Part shown: in pieces, positions 1 through 9,677 of the stretch | Numbering within the stretch: the stretch's first letter is position 1 | Layout of the letters: the number at the start of each line of letters is the position of its first letter | DNA from: Comamonadaceae bacterium ALPHA2B | Lineage (GTDB): Bacteria > Pseudomonadota > Gammaproteobacteria > Burkholderiales > Burkholderiaceae_C | Direction: 5' to 3' | DNA length: 61,949 nucleotides | NCBI GenBank assembly: GCA_005503065.1 | Contig: SCOE01000036.1 | Span: 1 to 61,949 of the forward strand | The notes under the pieces: model-generated | Databases searched by the model: none | The model's input: the letters and a program-made list of their open reading frames with translations, nothing else | What the model was told of the DNA's origin: nothing | Program-made: the position numbers and the translations under genes

Positions 1-113
1 ACCGAACAAGGCAAGACATACACTTATCCACAGCCGACCATCGCAAAGTCGGCTTCCACCCCTGGCTCACTTCTCAATCGGCCCGGTGGCTCACTTCTAC
101 TTCGGCGCGGACA
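1..113. mobile_element. Right end of an IS21-family-like element (remnant)
   Basis: No coding region is visible. The 12-mer TGGCTCACTTCT occurs twice as direct repeats (63-74 and 87-98), and the stretch ends in CGCGGACA at 113. Several short repeats beside an end finishing in ACA are typical of IS21-family termini, where the transposase binds. The rest of the element would lie left of the window. The family is inferred from end structure only. Confidence 0.4.
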
Positions 114-175
114 GTTAAGCCGCTTAGGTGAAGCTTGATAGCGGGCACTGGGGCGCAGCCAGAGCTCGCGTAGTT

Positions 176-242
176 GAATTTCAGGTATTTGGCAAATATT
201 TGTTTTTCAGCTATATTGCGTTTATCTGAATCTCAGGTATTC
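176..242 (+). promoter_or_regulatory. hipBA promoter with two operator-like repeats
   Basis: Two near-identical repeats, GAATTTCAGGTATTT (176-190) and GAATCTCAGGTATTC (228-242), flank a good sigma70 promoter with -35 TTGGCA (189-194) and -10 TATATT (212-217), spaced 17 bp. The second repeat is a partial palindrome (GAAT...ATTC) and also covers the ribosome binding site AGGT (235-238) of the antitoxin gene. HipB-type antitoxins usually repress their own promoter, so these are the expected operators. The geometry is seen; the role is inferred. Confidence 0.65.
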
Positions 243-245
243 GCC

Positions 246-506
246 ATGCCGCCGACGTCACATTCACTGGTCACTACCGGCCAACTCGGCTCGATGCTGC
301 AGGCCGCGCGCAAGGCCCAAGGGCTGACCCAGTCGGCGCTGGCTACCCGTATCGGCTTGAGCCAGTCGCGTGTCTCTCATCTCGAACTCCACGCCCACGA
401 GCTGAGCGTGGAGCAACTCCTTGCATGGTGTGCGGCGCTGGGCCTGGAGTTGGCATTGGGGGCGCGGGGCAGGGCGGCGGTGTCGACGCCGACCACGGAT
501 TGGTGA
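246..506 (+). CDS. hipB: HipB-like XRE-family antitoxin
   Basis: An 86-residue protein that is almost entirely an XRE/Cro helix-turn-helix; the segment LTQSALATRIGLSQSRVSHLE contains the recognition helix. It should bind its own promoter and neutralise the HipA-like kinase encoded next. The ATG at 246 is chosen over an upstream in-frame start at 174 because it has AGGT seven bases upstream and the upstream start lies before the promoter. The stop is one base before the hipA start, so the genes are translationally coupled. Family membership is clear; strength of toxin neutralisation is not visible. Confidence 0.85.
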   Translation: MPPTSHSLVTTGQLGSMLQAARKAQGLTQSALATRIGLSQSRVSHLELHAHELSVEQLLAWCAALGLELALGARGRAAVSTPTTDW

Positions 507-507
507 C

Positions 508-1848
508 ATGGGACGTCGATCACACAGCCGCAGCCTGTCCATCTGGACCAACGGTGTTCGCGTCGGCCGATGGACGATCCCTGCTCGCGGAGAGATGGAG
601 TTGCAGTACGACGCGGATTGGCTTGCTGTCGATATGGGCCGACCGCTGTCCTTGTCGCTGCCGTTCAACCTGCAGAACCTGCCGGTCAAGGGCGAGAAGG
701 TCGCCAACTACTTCGACAACCTGCTGCCGGACAGCGACGCGATCCGCCGCCGCGTGGCCGAGCGCTTCAGGACGGGTTCGACCGAGCCGTTCGACTTGCT
801 GAAGGCCATCGGGCGCGATTGCGTGGGCGCCGTCCAAATCCTGGATGAGGAGGAGGTGCCCACGGACTTTGATCGCATCGAGGGCGTGCCCCTATCTGAA
901 GAGGATATCGAGCGGCACCTGATCGAAACCGTTTCGCCGCAGGCCTTCGCTGTGGGCCGAGACCCGGATGCGGACTTCCGCATCTCGCTGGCCGGTGCGC
1001 AGGAGAAGACCGCCTTCCTGTGGTGGGACGGGCAATGGCTGGCGCCGCGTGGCGCCACGCCGACGAGCCACATCTTCAAGCTTCCGCTCGGTCTGATGGG
1101 CGGGCGGCGGGCGGACTTCAGCACGTCCGTCGACAACGAATGGCTGTGCTTGCGGCTGCTGAAAGCCTACGGATTGCCCGTGGCTGATGCCCGCATCGCG
1201 ACCTTCGGCCGGCAGCGTGTGCTGGTGGTGGAACGTTTCGACCGGCGCGTCGCACCCAATGGGCAGTGGCTCATGCGTCTGCCACAGGAAGACTTTTGCC
1301 AGGTCGAGGGCTGCTCGCCATTGCGCAAGTACGAGAATGAGGGCGGTCCAGGGCTCAAGGCCTTGTTCGGTACGCTGCGGCAATCGATGAACGCCGAGGC
1401 TGACATGAAGGCGCTGATGGCGGCGCAGGTGCTGTTCTGGTTGCTGCGAGCGCCCGACGGCCATGCCAAGAACTTCAGCATCCAGCTTCTGCCACGCGGC
1501 CGTTTTCAGTTGACCCCGCTGTATGACGTGATGTCGGTCTACCCGGTGTTGGGCGATGGCCCCAACCAGTGGTCGCCGTATGAAATCAAGCTGGCCATGG
1601 CCCTGCTCGGCAAGAACCGGCACTACGAGATGCACAGCATCCAGCGCAGGCACTTCAACAGCACCGCTCAGAAAGTTGGGTACGCATCGACCGTCGAGTC
1701 GATCATCGAAGAACTCCTGGCTCGTACGCCAGCGGCCATTGCCGAAGTGCAAGCCGAATTGCCACAAGACTTCTCACCGCGTGTCCGCGATGCCATCCTG
1801 GGCGGGCTTGAACAGGCGGCCAGAACACTCGGTGGGATGCCACCGTAA
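508..1848 (+). CDS. hipA: HipA-like serine/threonine kinase toxin
   Basis: A 446-residue protein starting at ATG 508. It has the HipA N-subdomain 1 motif NYFDNLLPDSDAIRRR, the glycine-rich AGAQEKTAFLW, the ERFDRR segment, the catalytic loop DGHAKNFS and the metal-binding PLYDVMS motif. HipA kinases phosphorylate glutamyl-tRNA synthetase or other targets and halt growth; HipB blocks this. Length and motif order match the family, so the kinase looks intact. The substrate cannot be inferred. It forms a two-gene operon with hipB and is followed by IS debris. Confidence 0.88.
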   Translation: MGRRSHSRSLSIWTNGVRVGRWTIPARGEMELQYDADWLAVDMGRPLSLSLPFNLQNLPVKGEKVANYFDNLLPDSDAIRRRVAERFRTGSTEPFDLLKAIGRDCVGAVQILDEEEVPTDFDRIEGVPLSEEDIERHLIETVSPQAFAVGRDPDADFRISLAGAQEKTAFLWWDGQWLAPRGATPTSHIFKLPLGLMGGRRADFSTSVDNEWLCLRLLKAYGLPVADARIATFGRQRVLVVERFDRRVAPNGQWLMRLPQEDFCQVEGCSPLRKYENEGGPGLKALFGTLRQSMNAEADMKALMAAQVLFWLLRAPDGHAKNFSIQLLPRGRFQLTPLYDVMSVYPVLGDGPNQWSPYEIKLAMALLGKNRHYEMHSIQRRHFNSTAQKVGYASTVESIIEELLARTPAAIAEVQAELPQDFSPRVRDAILGGLEQAARTLGGMPP

Positions 1849-2039
1849 GCAGGCGAAGAGCAGGGCGTTTCAGGGCAAGTTCGAGCGCGCTAAGATGTAA
1901 TCTGATCGACGATAAGGCCGAAAGTGTCGACGCCGCGCAAATCGCTCCATAACCCGCGCCAGCATTAAGCGAGCTTTTTTGACGGTAAATGCCGACGGTA
2001 AAATTTACGACGATCATCGCAAATCCCTTTAACCACGCG

Positions 2040-2219
2040 GGCTTGCGAGACCTGTTGATGATCGAGTGGGTGTCATGGTTCAACAACCATCGGCTGATGG
2101 CCCCGTTGGGCTACGTGCCGCCGGCTGAGTTCGAGGCCGCCTACTATCGCAATCTTGAGCAGCAGGCCAGTCCGGCCTGACTCAAGCCAACCGGCCTCCG
2201 TGAAACCCGGGGCGGTTCA
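2040..2219 (+). pseudogene. IS3-family transposase OrfB, C-terminal remnant A
   Basis: Codons up to the stop at 2180 encode the typical end of an IS3-family OrfB integrase (EWVSWFNNHRLMAPLGYVPP, then an AYYR-type tail). The upstream catalytic core is missing. The terminal repeat at 2201-2219 reads TGAAACCCGGGGCGGTTCA and is the reverse complement of the left end of the IS3 element at 12816, so both derive from closely related elements. Confidence 0.7.
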
Positions 2220-2227
2220 GGCGTGGC

Positions 2228-2623
2228 TTGCGATGGGAGACAACAGTTCCCTCATTTCCCGACGGGCCGTGTTTGAGACCCGAGCAGCCAGTCACAGTGC
2301 ATTCGGATCAAGGCAGTCAGTTCACTGGGCATGACTGGCAGGACTTCCTACGCGACCACAAGCTGATCTGTAGCATGAGCCGTCGCGGCAACTGCCACGA
2401 CAACGCCGTGGCCGAGAGCTTCTTCCAGTTGCTCAAGCGCGAACGCATCCGCCGCCAGATCTATCTAACGCGCGATGCCGCCAAGGCCGACGTCTTCAAC
2501 TACATCGAGATGTTCTACAACCCAAAGCGGCGCCACGGCACTGCCGGAGATACTTCGCCGGTAGAGTTCGAACGACGCCATTCCCAACGGCTCAAAAGTG
2601 TCTAGGGAATCCGGGGCGATTCA
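2228..2623 (+). pseudogene. IS3-family transposase OrfB, C-terminal remnant B
   Basis: The frame to 2605 encodes the last two catalytic regions of an IS3/IS150-type DDE integrase: the second Asp in HSDQGSQFT and the Glu in NAVAESFF, then the YNPKRRH and SPVEFE tail. The first part of OrfB and OrfA are missing, so it is inactive. A terminal repeat ending CCGGGGCGATTCA (2611-2623) closes it and resembles the end of remnant A. The two remnants lie in tandem, each keeping only its right end. Confidence 0.72.
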
Positions 2624-3299
2624 GTGCAGCTGCCCGTCAGTGGCGAGGCCCTCGCATCTTTACGAACAGGGCTGGCCCGTGCCGGACCCTCCTACCCTGA
2701 GCAACGGAAGAGACGGTCCGCAAGCGTCTCAATTCTTCCTTGCTTGGGACGAGTGGGAGAAAAGCGTGGAACGCCTGTATTGGATGGATCGCCTTGCGAA
2801 TGGCCGCGACACGCTGGCTGCGAAGAATGTCCGCAAGCCCGGCGTAGTGCTTTGCTGCGAACGGTCAGCCGGCTCGTCGAGCGAGCAAGTTCCACCTCCT
2901 CGGTGTAAACTGATCTTGCCTGTTGGGCGCTTCAGTTTTTAAGGGCCCGCCGCCGCCGACCACTAGAGAGTTTGGCCACCTTTTCCACCTCCCGGGAGCC
3001 GCCTGCAGTGATTCGCGACGCGATCGCGCTACTCACCGTAGAGGCCGGGCCTGATCACGAAAATTCGGCTCGGATCAAATGGGCCGCCTCTAGATAGAGT
3101 GCTGCATAAATCCTCTCCGCGTCATAAAGTGTCACGGGACTACTGTGTGCAGCGAGGTCGACAAGAAGCGATAAGCTGGAACTCATAGTATAAGGGTGCT
3201 TCATGCTGCACACCCACGTGTGCGCCTGTGTTGATACCCGTTGTCATCCACAGTACCGTGCACAGCCCGCGATCTATTGAAGACCACAGTTCACCAGCC
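2624..3299. other. Region without a supportable gene
   Basis: Open frames here are short, lack recognisable motifs and have poor starts. The stretch follows two IS remnants and is probably scar DNA from rearrangement. Confidence 0.5.
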
Positions 3300-3515
3300 A
3301 TGCCGGCTGGCTGGACAGTTCCTGTCGAAAAAGATGCGCTCGGGTACTACTTTGCTGCCGTGACCTATGAGGGGCGCGTCCTTTGTCGAATGTCATTTTG
3401 TCAAGACTTCGAATCCGCAAGCGACGCTGAACGGGAGCTGTTGCTCGCGGCGCGAAGGTGGATCGCCGATCACCTCGCTCAGGCCAGGCAGCCGCAGAGC
3501 GGACGGGGGGTCTAG
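3300..3515 (+). CDS. Small hypothetical protein
   Basis: About 71 residues from the ATG at 3300, acidic and amphipathic (GYYFAAVTYEGRVLCRMS..., then DAERELLLAARRWIADHL). I do not recognise a family. The composition looks protein-like and the C-terminal half should be helical. An upstream alternative start at 3228 would add 24 unstructured residues. Convergent with the DUF3597 gene. Confidence 0.4.
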   Translation: MPAGWTVPVEKDALGYYFAAVTYEGRVLCRMSFCQDFESASDAERELLLAARRWIADHLAQARQPQSGRGV

Positions 3516-3586
3516 CTTTCCAGTTCGACTCTGCATGCCTGGGAATAGGGGGAGCTAATCAGCCGCGCCGCGAAAGATGGAAGTGC

Positions 3587-3997
3587 TCAATCTTTGAGGT
3601 CCGCAGGAACCTTGCCGCCATTGGCTGCCACACGATTCATGACCTGGCGGTGCAGCCAGAGATTCATCTCTGCAGAACCGTCGAGCGCACCCTTATATCC
3701 CAGTTCTGTGGCGAGATCCTTGCGCGCGCTGAGCGAGCTGTCGATATCGAGCAGTTTCAAGAGGTCAACGATCGAGGATCTCCAGTTGAGCTTTTCACCA
3801 CTGCTTGCCGCTTTTTCGGTCAACAGCGCTTCCACGTCAACTTGGGACATGGCGGGTGCGGGCGGTGTAGTACCAGCAGCTGCGGGGGGCGCAACTGTAG
3901 CAGTGGCAGTGGCAGTTGCGCCACCAAGTTGGGACGACGACTGGCTTGCGTGGGCCGACGGAAAGATCTTGCCGAGAATCTTGCCAAGAATGCTCAT
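3587..3997 (-). CDS. DUF3597 domain-containing protein (copy 1)
   Basis: A 136-residue protein: a short N-terminal MSILGKILGKIFPS segment, an Ala/Thr/Pro-rich linker, then the DUF3597 domain (SQVDVEALLTEKA...LNWRSSIVDLLKLLDIDSS...NLWLHRQVMNRVAANGG). The ribosome site AGGAG lies seven bases before the ATG. The family's function is unknown; it is a small helical domain common in proteobacteria. A close paralogue lies at 12360-12794 inside the transposed unit. Confidence 0.8.
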   Translation of the reverse strand: MSILGKILGKIFPSAHASQSSSQLGGATATATATVAPPAAAGTTPPAPAMSQVDVEALLTEKAASSGEKLNWRSSIVDLLKLLDIDSSLSARKDLATELGYKGALDGSAEMNLWLHRQVMNRVAANGGKVPADLKD

Positions 3998-4067
3998 GGG
4001 GAACTCCTGAAAAAAAGCCCAGCCTACTCGGATGCGCAGAACTCGAGAGTAGGACGGCGCTGTACGT

Positions 4068-4543
4068 ATGGGCGTTGGTGTCCTGCCCGTAGTGACCAGA
4101 GCGTTGGCCCAGCAGCTGCTCTACGCCGATGAGGTGCGGTCGATGGCCGAACTGGATATTAAGCACACGACGCCCAGCGCCGCGGAGCTCAAGCTGGCGC
4201 TGCAGCTCATAGACCAAATCTCCGAGGATCACTATCAGGCGGATCTGTTCGAGGACGAGGAGAAGCAGCGCATTCTGGCCGCCATCGACGCCAAGATCGA
4301 GGGTCGTGAGATCGTGGCCGTGGACCACCCGGAGGACCACCCGGCCGGAGAGTGATCGACCTGACGGAAATGCTCAAGGCTTCGCTGAGCCGTGGCAGTG
4401 GCAAGGCGTCCAGGGGAAAGTCCTTCGAAGAGGGCGGCGCTGTGGTGACGCCGCTCAGAGGCGCCGCGAAGGCAGGGCCCAAGCGTGCCCCCAAGGCTTC
4501 ACCCAAGGCGGTCCCCGCAACCAGGACGCGCGCCAGGGGATAG
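4068..4543 (+). pseudogene. ku: Ku DNA end-binding protein, truncated and frameshifted
   Basis: Only the C-terminal third of a bacterial Ku remains: LLYADEVRSMAELDI, then AAELKLALQLIDQISEDHY and FEDEEKQRILAAIDAKIEG to the stop at 4355. The usual continuation VIDLTEMLKASLSRG and the basic Ala/Lys/Pro tail lie in another frame (4352-4543), so a frameshift separates them. The Ku core barrel is missing, so the protein cannot bind DNA ends. Bacterial Ku works with LigD in non-homologous end joining; no ligD is visible in the window. Confidence 0.8.
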
Positions 4544-4546
4544 GGC

Positions 4547-5380
4547 ATGGCGGCTTCGGTGGAGACGCACCCTTACACGCTGGCGGTCGTCCGCCGCATG
4601 TCGGGCCTGAGCCGCCACGCGATCGCTCGGCTTGTCGAGCTTGGCTTCGTGTCGCCCGTGCTGCGCGAGCGCAAGTACAGGTACTCCTTCCAGGATGCCG
4701 TGCTGTTACGGTCAGCGTTCGAGTTGCGCGCGGCCAACATTCCGACGCGGCGCCTCCTGGCTGCTCTGCGGCGGCTGCGCCAGCGGCTGCCGCCGGACGC
4801 GCCAACAGCCGGACTGCGACTCGGCTCCGACGACGGGCAGCGGATCGCGGTGCGCAGCGGCGCTCTGCGCTGGGAAGCTGCGAGCGGCCAGATAATGCTG
4901 GAGCTCGATGCCGCCGACCGTTCGAGCGCCGTCCATCGCTCCGAGCATCTGGCCAAGTCGGGCAGCGCAACCGATCGCGCGGTCGACACCCGTTTTGCGC
5001 AGGCAGAGGCCCTGGAGGACGTCGATCCGATCGCAGCGGAGCGCGCCTACAGAGCCTTGTTGCACGATGACCCCGGACATGCTCACGCGTACCTGAATCT
5101 CGGCTTCATGCTGTGCGAGGCGCAGCGCTTCGAGGAGGCCGAATCTCTATATCGCGACGCACGGCGCCACTGCGAGGACGATCCGCTCATCCTCTTTAAC
5201 CACGCTGTGGCGCTCGAAGCCATCGGCCGCAACGATAAAGCGCTGGCGGCGTACGAGCAAAGCCTGATCCTTGACCCGCAACTGCTAGACGCGCACCAGA
5301 ATGCAGCGTTGCTCTATTCACAGATGGGGAAGCCACAGATGGCCATCCTGCACTTCAGCGCCTATCGTCGGCTTCGCTGA
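4547..5380 (+). CDS. MerR-type HTH and TPR domain protein
   Basis: A 277-residue protein. Residues 5-70 form a MerR-like winged helix (YTLAVVRRMSGLSRHAIARL). A variable linker follows, then residues 155-275 contain about three TPR units (ERAYRALLHDDPGHAHAYLNLG, EEAESLYRDARRHCEDDPLI, DKALAAYEQSLILDPQLLDA). Such MerR/TPR fusions are known beside Ku genes in Burkholderiales, consistent with the Ku remnant three bases upstream. It probably regulated or assisted end joining; this is inference from context. The gene itself looks intact. Confidence 0.72.
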   Translation: MAASVETHPYTLAVVRRMSGLSRHAIARLVELGFVSPVLRERKYRYSFQDAVLLRSAFELRAANIPTRRLLAALRRLRQRLPPDAPTAGLRLGSDDGQRIAVRSGALRWEAASGQIMLELDAADRSSAVHRSEHLAKSGSATDRAVDTRFAQAEALEDVDPIAAERAYRALLHDDPGHAHAYLNLGFMLCEAQRFEEAESLYRDARRHCEDDPLILFNHAVALEAIGRNDKALAAYEQSLILDPQLLDAHQNAALLYSQMGKPQMAILHFSAYRRLR

Positions 5381-6272
5381 GGGCATTCGTTAGCAGCCTT
5401 GAGACGCAAAGGTCACTTTAGAGGGGAGAGATCGCTCGGAAAACCTAGCATGGCTCGATTTTACATAAGGCAAATTGTGTTCTGCAGTAATGTTGGCGCA
5501 AAGTTGTAATTTCGAGAACTGGCCGGCAAAGCGACTTCGCAACAGCGACGAGCTGTGCAGCGCTTGTTGTGCGGCTCCAAGATCGGCAGCGGTAACCCGC
5601 AGGTCCTGCGCATCCGCTCTACCGGACCGTAGGCCAGTTACTGGCGATCGTTTAGCACGACGTTTCGCTTCGAGACCCATTGCCCAGCTGCATATCGTGC
5701 TTAGAGAGCACGACCGTGTTTCCTCATTAGTTAGGCGTCCTATGAACCAATCAATGCCGCCGGTCTCTGTATGGCTCAGGCTGGCCGCAGGCTTTTCCAC
5801 CAGCACCAGCCGGGTGTCACCCGCCATCGCGCGCGCGGCCGGGATCGCCTCGCGACCGCACGTGCGTGGCGTGATTAAATCAGCGGCCAGACCTGCCGGA
5901 CGGCGTCCCGTGCGCAGGGGATCGGCGGTTCGCTCCGTCGCGAGCCCAGGCAGCAAACTCGAGGGTGCAGCCGAACCGCACGTCTTCCTGGAGCGGGATG
6001 CCACGCGCGTTAGCTTCGCCCTCCGCAATCGACTCGCGAACCAATCTGAGGCCGACACCCGATTTCTGCAGCCCTAGCATTAGGCCTTCTTGTCCACCGG
6101 CGCAACCCAGCGCAGTTGGCGTGCTATGTATTGACCAAGCAAGCTGGCATAGTTGGCACTCACGCGCACACGTTCAACCGACATGAGCAGCCTGTAACCG
6201 TTGTCGCGCGTCACCGGAGGTGCAGGCAGCTTGGGGGCTACGGCAACCCTATTCGTGATCAGGAGTTCCGCT
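5381..6272. other. Region without a supportable gene
   Basis: Both strands have long open frames from high GC content, but none shows a recognisable motif, and candidate segments change frame repeatedly. A short minus-strand segment near 6085-6185 could be the C-terminus of a decayed gene (ends RWVAPVDKKA). I assign nothing. Confidence 0.45.
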
Positions 6273-9200
6273 GTGAAATCTGTTGAGCAGAGCGACGACC
6301 GCGACCTTCAGGCCGACTGGAATCTGGCGCTCAGCAAACTGAAGTCTGATGGATACGGATCAGCTGATGCAGTCCTGGCGGCAACTCAGGACAGGCTTCG
6401 ACACAGCCCGGCGATCGCGACGCTCGCAAAATCCGCCGCGCTTAGGGGCGAGCTCGCGTTCTTGGCCAACCAGTTTTCTCGGGCAAGGACACTGCTGGAG
6501 GAAGCCCTTCTTCAAATTGGTCAGCTGCCGGCTAAAGCTCCTCAACTGGAAGTAGCCGCACGCCTGACACTTGCCGACACGTGCCTAAAGTTGGGCAGGG
6601 ACGCGGTCCTTGAAGATGAGATTGCGAAGTGCGCGTCGATCGCTTGTACCCAAGCCCACATCGATGCCCGTGCCGCTGCATCCATCTGGGATCTGTTCCG
6701 CAGACGCATGACACAGTGGCGACGGTTCCATCAGCTGATCTTCTATTGGATGCAGTACGCTGAACACGTTGCTCTCCGTCAGACCAAATGGAATCAGGCT
6801 GAGGCCATCGACGGCCTCGTGGAAGCACAGGGCATGGCTGGAGACGAGGACGGCTTTAGCAGAACGGCTGCTCGCCAACTTGAGCTCATGGCAGAAGCCG
6901 ACCGAGGAAAGCGCCATCAGCCTTTGCTCGCTCCTTTGGTTCGCTCCTGTCTCTGCTTCTCGATGATTGAGCCTCTCGAGTGGTCGGTTGCGGCGTTGAA
7001 GAAAACACTTGATCGGGAGCCCATGCTAGACAACGAAGTGCCGCTACTGATTCGTGTTGCTCAGGCGGAGATCATGCGGTTGCATTCCAAGCCGGCCGAG
7101 GCACTTAGACTACTGTCTATACGCGAAATCAATCATTCATCGGTCAAGCCCTCACCCGCTTTGAAGCTATCTTCCATAGTCCGTGCAAGGTGCCAAGTCG
7201 ATCTTCAGAACCTACTCGAGGCAAGAGCGGCGTGGCTTTTGGCGCTTGAGTCCGCTGGCACGTCCGATCTGCTTAGCCCGCGCCTAAGGTTCGAGGCGTT
7301 ATCAGGAGTTGCGAAGGCCTGCGACCGCACTGGGAAGTACTCCGAAGCTCGAACGGCCTACGAGGCAGCCGCCAAGCTTGCGGAGTTGGTCTTTCCTAAA
7401 GGCGACATCGAACTTTCAGTGGCACTCTACGACTTGGCAGAGATCGAACGCGTGACCGGTCGACCCGACTGGCATTCAGCGATGAATCAAGTGCTGCTCC
7501 TGGAGCAAGGTCAACGCCGCACCAAGTCAAGGTTCTACGCCTTGTTGCAGCGTAAGCTAGGCGAGCATCTGCTTGCGACCGGTAAGGTGACAGAGGCGAT
7601 TTCTAGGCTGACTGAAGCCCTCACCATCTATGAAACTGAAAAGTTTGAATTGGACGAGCGCTACCTGCGCACCGCCGCTTCGCTCGCGCGCGCGGTGAAG
7701 GCGAACGGGCAGGACGAAACTCCAGCACTGCACACGTTGATAGAGCGCGTTCGTTCGAGTGCGGGATCGATTCCATCAGTGCTCGCGGAGGCGTTGCTGA
7801 ATCTCGCTGCGGTCGAGGCGGAACTGGGCCAGCTTGAAGTTGCCGAATCGCTGCTTGACGAAGCAGCGCGGGCTGACGCAGCCCGCGGTGGCCCCAATGA
7901 TGGGACGCTCGGGATCTCGATCCTTAGTCTGCGCGCGACGCTTTGCCTTGCGAAGCAACAGATTGATCAAGCTATTGAGCTTACGTCAAAAATCTCGGAG
8001 AAGAGCGACGCGCGTTTCATAGAACTCTTCCACGGTGGTTCCATTGATGGTGCGCGACTCGCAACCGCGGAAGCCAGACCATCCGTCGAGAGACTGGTTT
8101 GGGCACTTAGTGTGCGTCCTGAGCGAACTGAGGAGCAAGTGCAAGCGACGTACACATTGGCAGTTCGTCGCAAAGGCATTGAGTCCAAGGCCTTTCGCTT
8201 GCGCAATGATAGTGGACTGCCCAATCGTACCGAACTCGAACGCAAGATACAGCGGCAGCGCGCCGCATTGACGAAGCGCAGACTGATAGGAAATTTGGAT
8301 GAAACCGAGATCGTTGAGCCGAGAGATCTGGATCGGAACCAGACCTACCTCAGCCTTCTCACATCGGAGGACCGGCTACGAACCAACTTGTTCGATGTCT
8401 CTGCGGAGGCTATCTTCGAAGAGATGAGTACATCGCGAGCAGTACTCGTAGACGTGCTGGAAGTACAGGGATTCGGTCAGGAGAAGTGTCTAGTTGCCTT
8501 CATCGTCAACGGTTGCCCCGAAACGCCTGTGGGGCTGGTCCAACTCGGAAAAAGTTCGGAGATCGGCACAAGCGTGGACAGGCTGGTTGACGCTATCCAA
8601 AGCGGACTGCCAGCGGAGCATTGGTCGACGGATGCAAGGAATCTATCCGACCTTTTACTGGCAGGCGTCGACCTGCAATGGGCTCCCGATCAATTTGCAT
8701 TCGCGCCAGAAGGCGCCCTTTTGAGGCTGCCAATCGACGTCTTGCTATTGAAGGACGGCCAGCACGTTCTCGATCGATTCGCTACCCGTGTGGTGCTTAG
8801 TGGGCGAGAAGCTCTCCGCAATCTTTACATGCGGCGGATGTCCAGAGACAAGTTCATCATAGCGGACCCCTCTTTCGGCGCTTGCACCAGCAGCCCGGAC
8901 GATCCGGGTGGCTTTCCCTTCGAGCAGCTTCCTGGGACTGCGCGGGAAGGCGCGGCCGTTGCGCAGCGCCTGGAAAACGCGACAATCCTTAGCCAATCCG
9001 AAGCGACAAAGACCAGCCTGTTCAAAATCAGATCACCGGAGATTCTGCATATCGCCACGCATGGCTTTGCAGTTTCTTTCGGAACACGGTGTGAAAGCGA
9101 TCATCTGGCGGCCATCCTTTCTGCTATTTCCGAGCCGCTGCTGAGATGTGGCTTGGCCCTTACAGATGCCAACGCCTTCTCTACTTTAAGAGAACTGGAC

Positions 9201-9677
9201 AGATCTGAAGACGGGATCCTCTGGGGAACAGACATACTTGAACTGGACGTACGGGGCACCGAACTCGTCTATCTTTCGGCGTGCCATAGCGGAGTCGGTG
9301 ACGTTTCCCTGGGCCCGGCGAGCAACAGTCTTGCATTGGCGTTTTGGCTTGCCGGTGCCCGTTCCATAGTCATGACGCATTGGGCCATTGATGACGACCG
9401 CGCCGTGCAGATGGCGTCCGCCTTCTACGACGAGGTTGTTTCTGGCCAGACATATATCCGAGCTCTACGTGCAGCAAAGCTCGCTATCCGCCAAGCCGGA
9501 GCCTCACCGTGTGACTGGGCCGCATTCAACCTGTTTGGCGAGTCGGAGGCGCTATTCGAGTATGGAGGCGTGTTTGTCACTTACGTGGACGGCGACAAGC
9601 TGGTCGCGAGAGATCGGCAAGACCAGTCGTTCTATTCCCAAATGGCCGTGAACAACGGGGTCTCGCCCGCCCCCTAG
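6273..9677 (+). CDS. TPR-CHAT caspase-like protease
   Basis: A large protein of 1134 residues with start GTG 6273, chosen because AGGAG lies seven bases upstream. The first about 600 residues are helical TPR-like repeats (for example EARTAYEAAAKLAELVFPKGD and EAISRLTEALTIYETEKFE). Residues about 760-1115 form a CHAT domain with the clan CD dyad His930 (HIATHG) and Cys1004 (YLSACHSG). CHAT proteases act in conflict and cell-death systems, e.g. TPR-CHAT with gasdermin or Craspase. It is co-directional with the protease cluster at 17146-22185, from which the 10180-16558 insertion separates it. The substrate is unknown. Confidence 0.85.
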   Translation: MKSVEQSDDRDLQADWNLALSKLKSDGYGSADAVLAATQDRLRHSPAIATLAKSAALRGELAFLANQFSRARTLLEEALLQIGQLPAKAPQLEVAARLTLADTCLKLGRDAVLEDEIAKCASIACTQAHIDARAAASIWDLFRRRMTQWRRFHQLIFYWMQYAEHVALRQTKWNQAEAIDGLVEAQGMAGDEDGFSRTAARQLELMAEADRGKRHQPLLAPLVRSCLCFSMIEPLEWSVAALKKTLDREPMLDNEVPLLIRVAQAEIMRLHSKPAEALRLLSIREINHSSVKPSPALKLSSIVRARCQVDLQNLLEARAAWLLALESAGTSDLLSPRLRFEALSGVAKACDRTGKYSEARTAYEAAAKLAELVFPKGDIELSVALYDLAEIERVTGRPDWHSAMNQVLLLEQGQRRTKSRFYALLQRKLGEHLLATGKVTEAISRLTEALTIYETEKFELDERYLRTAASLARAVKANGQDETPALHTLIERVRSSAGSIPSVLAEALLNLAAVEAELGQLEVAESLLDEAARADAARGGPNDGTLGISILSLRATLCLAKQQIDQAIELTSKISEKSDARFIELFHGGSIDGARLATAEARPSVERLVWALSVRPERTEEQVQATYTLAVRRKGIESKAFRLRNDSGLPNRTELERKIQRQRAALTKRRLIGNLDETEIVEPRDLDRNQTYLSLLTSEDRLRTNLFDVSAEAIFEEMSTSRAVLVDVLEVQGFGQEKCLVAFIVNGCPETPVGLVQLGKSSEIGTSVDRLVDAIQSGLPAEHWSTDARNLSDLLLAGVDLQWAPDQFAFAPEGALLRLPIDVLLLKDGQHVLDRFATRVVLSGREALRNLYMRRMSRDKFIIADPSFGACTSSPDDPGGFPFEQLPGTAREGAAVAQRLENATILSQSEATKTSLFKIRSPEILHIATHGFAVSFGTRCESDHLAAILSAISEPLLRCGLALTDANAFSTLRELDRSEDGILWGTDILELDVRGTELVYLSACHSGVGDVSLGPASNSLALAFWLAGARSIVMTHWAIDDDRAVQMASAFYDEVVSGQTYIRALRAAKLAIRQAGASPCDWAAFNLFGESEALFEYGGVFVTYVDGDKLVARDRQDQSFYSQMAVNNGVSPAP

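Noticed and set aside
2598-2942. A 114-codon frame after the IS remnants
   Set aside because: No ribosome site, no motif, and it starts inside the IS terminal repeat.
5390-6077. Long open frames on both strands between the MerR/TPR and CHAT genes
   Set aside because: They mirror each other in GC-rich DNA, lack motifs and ribosome sites, and change frame where protein-like residues appear.
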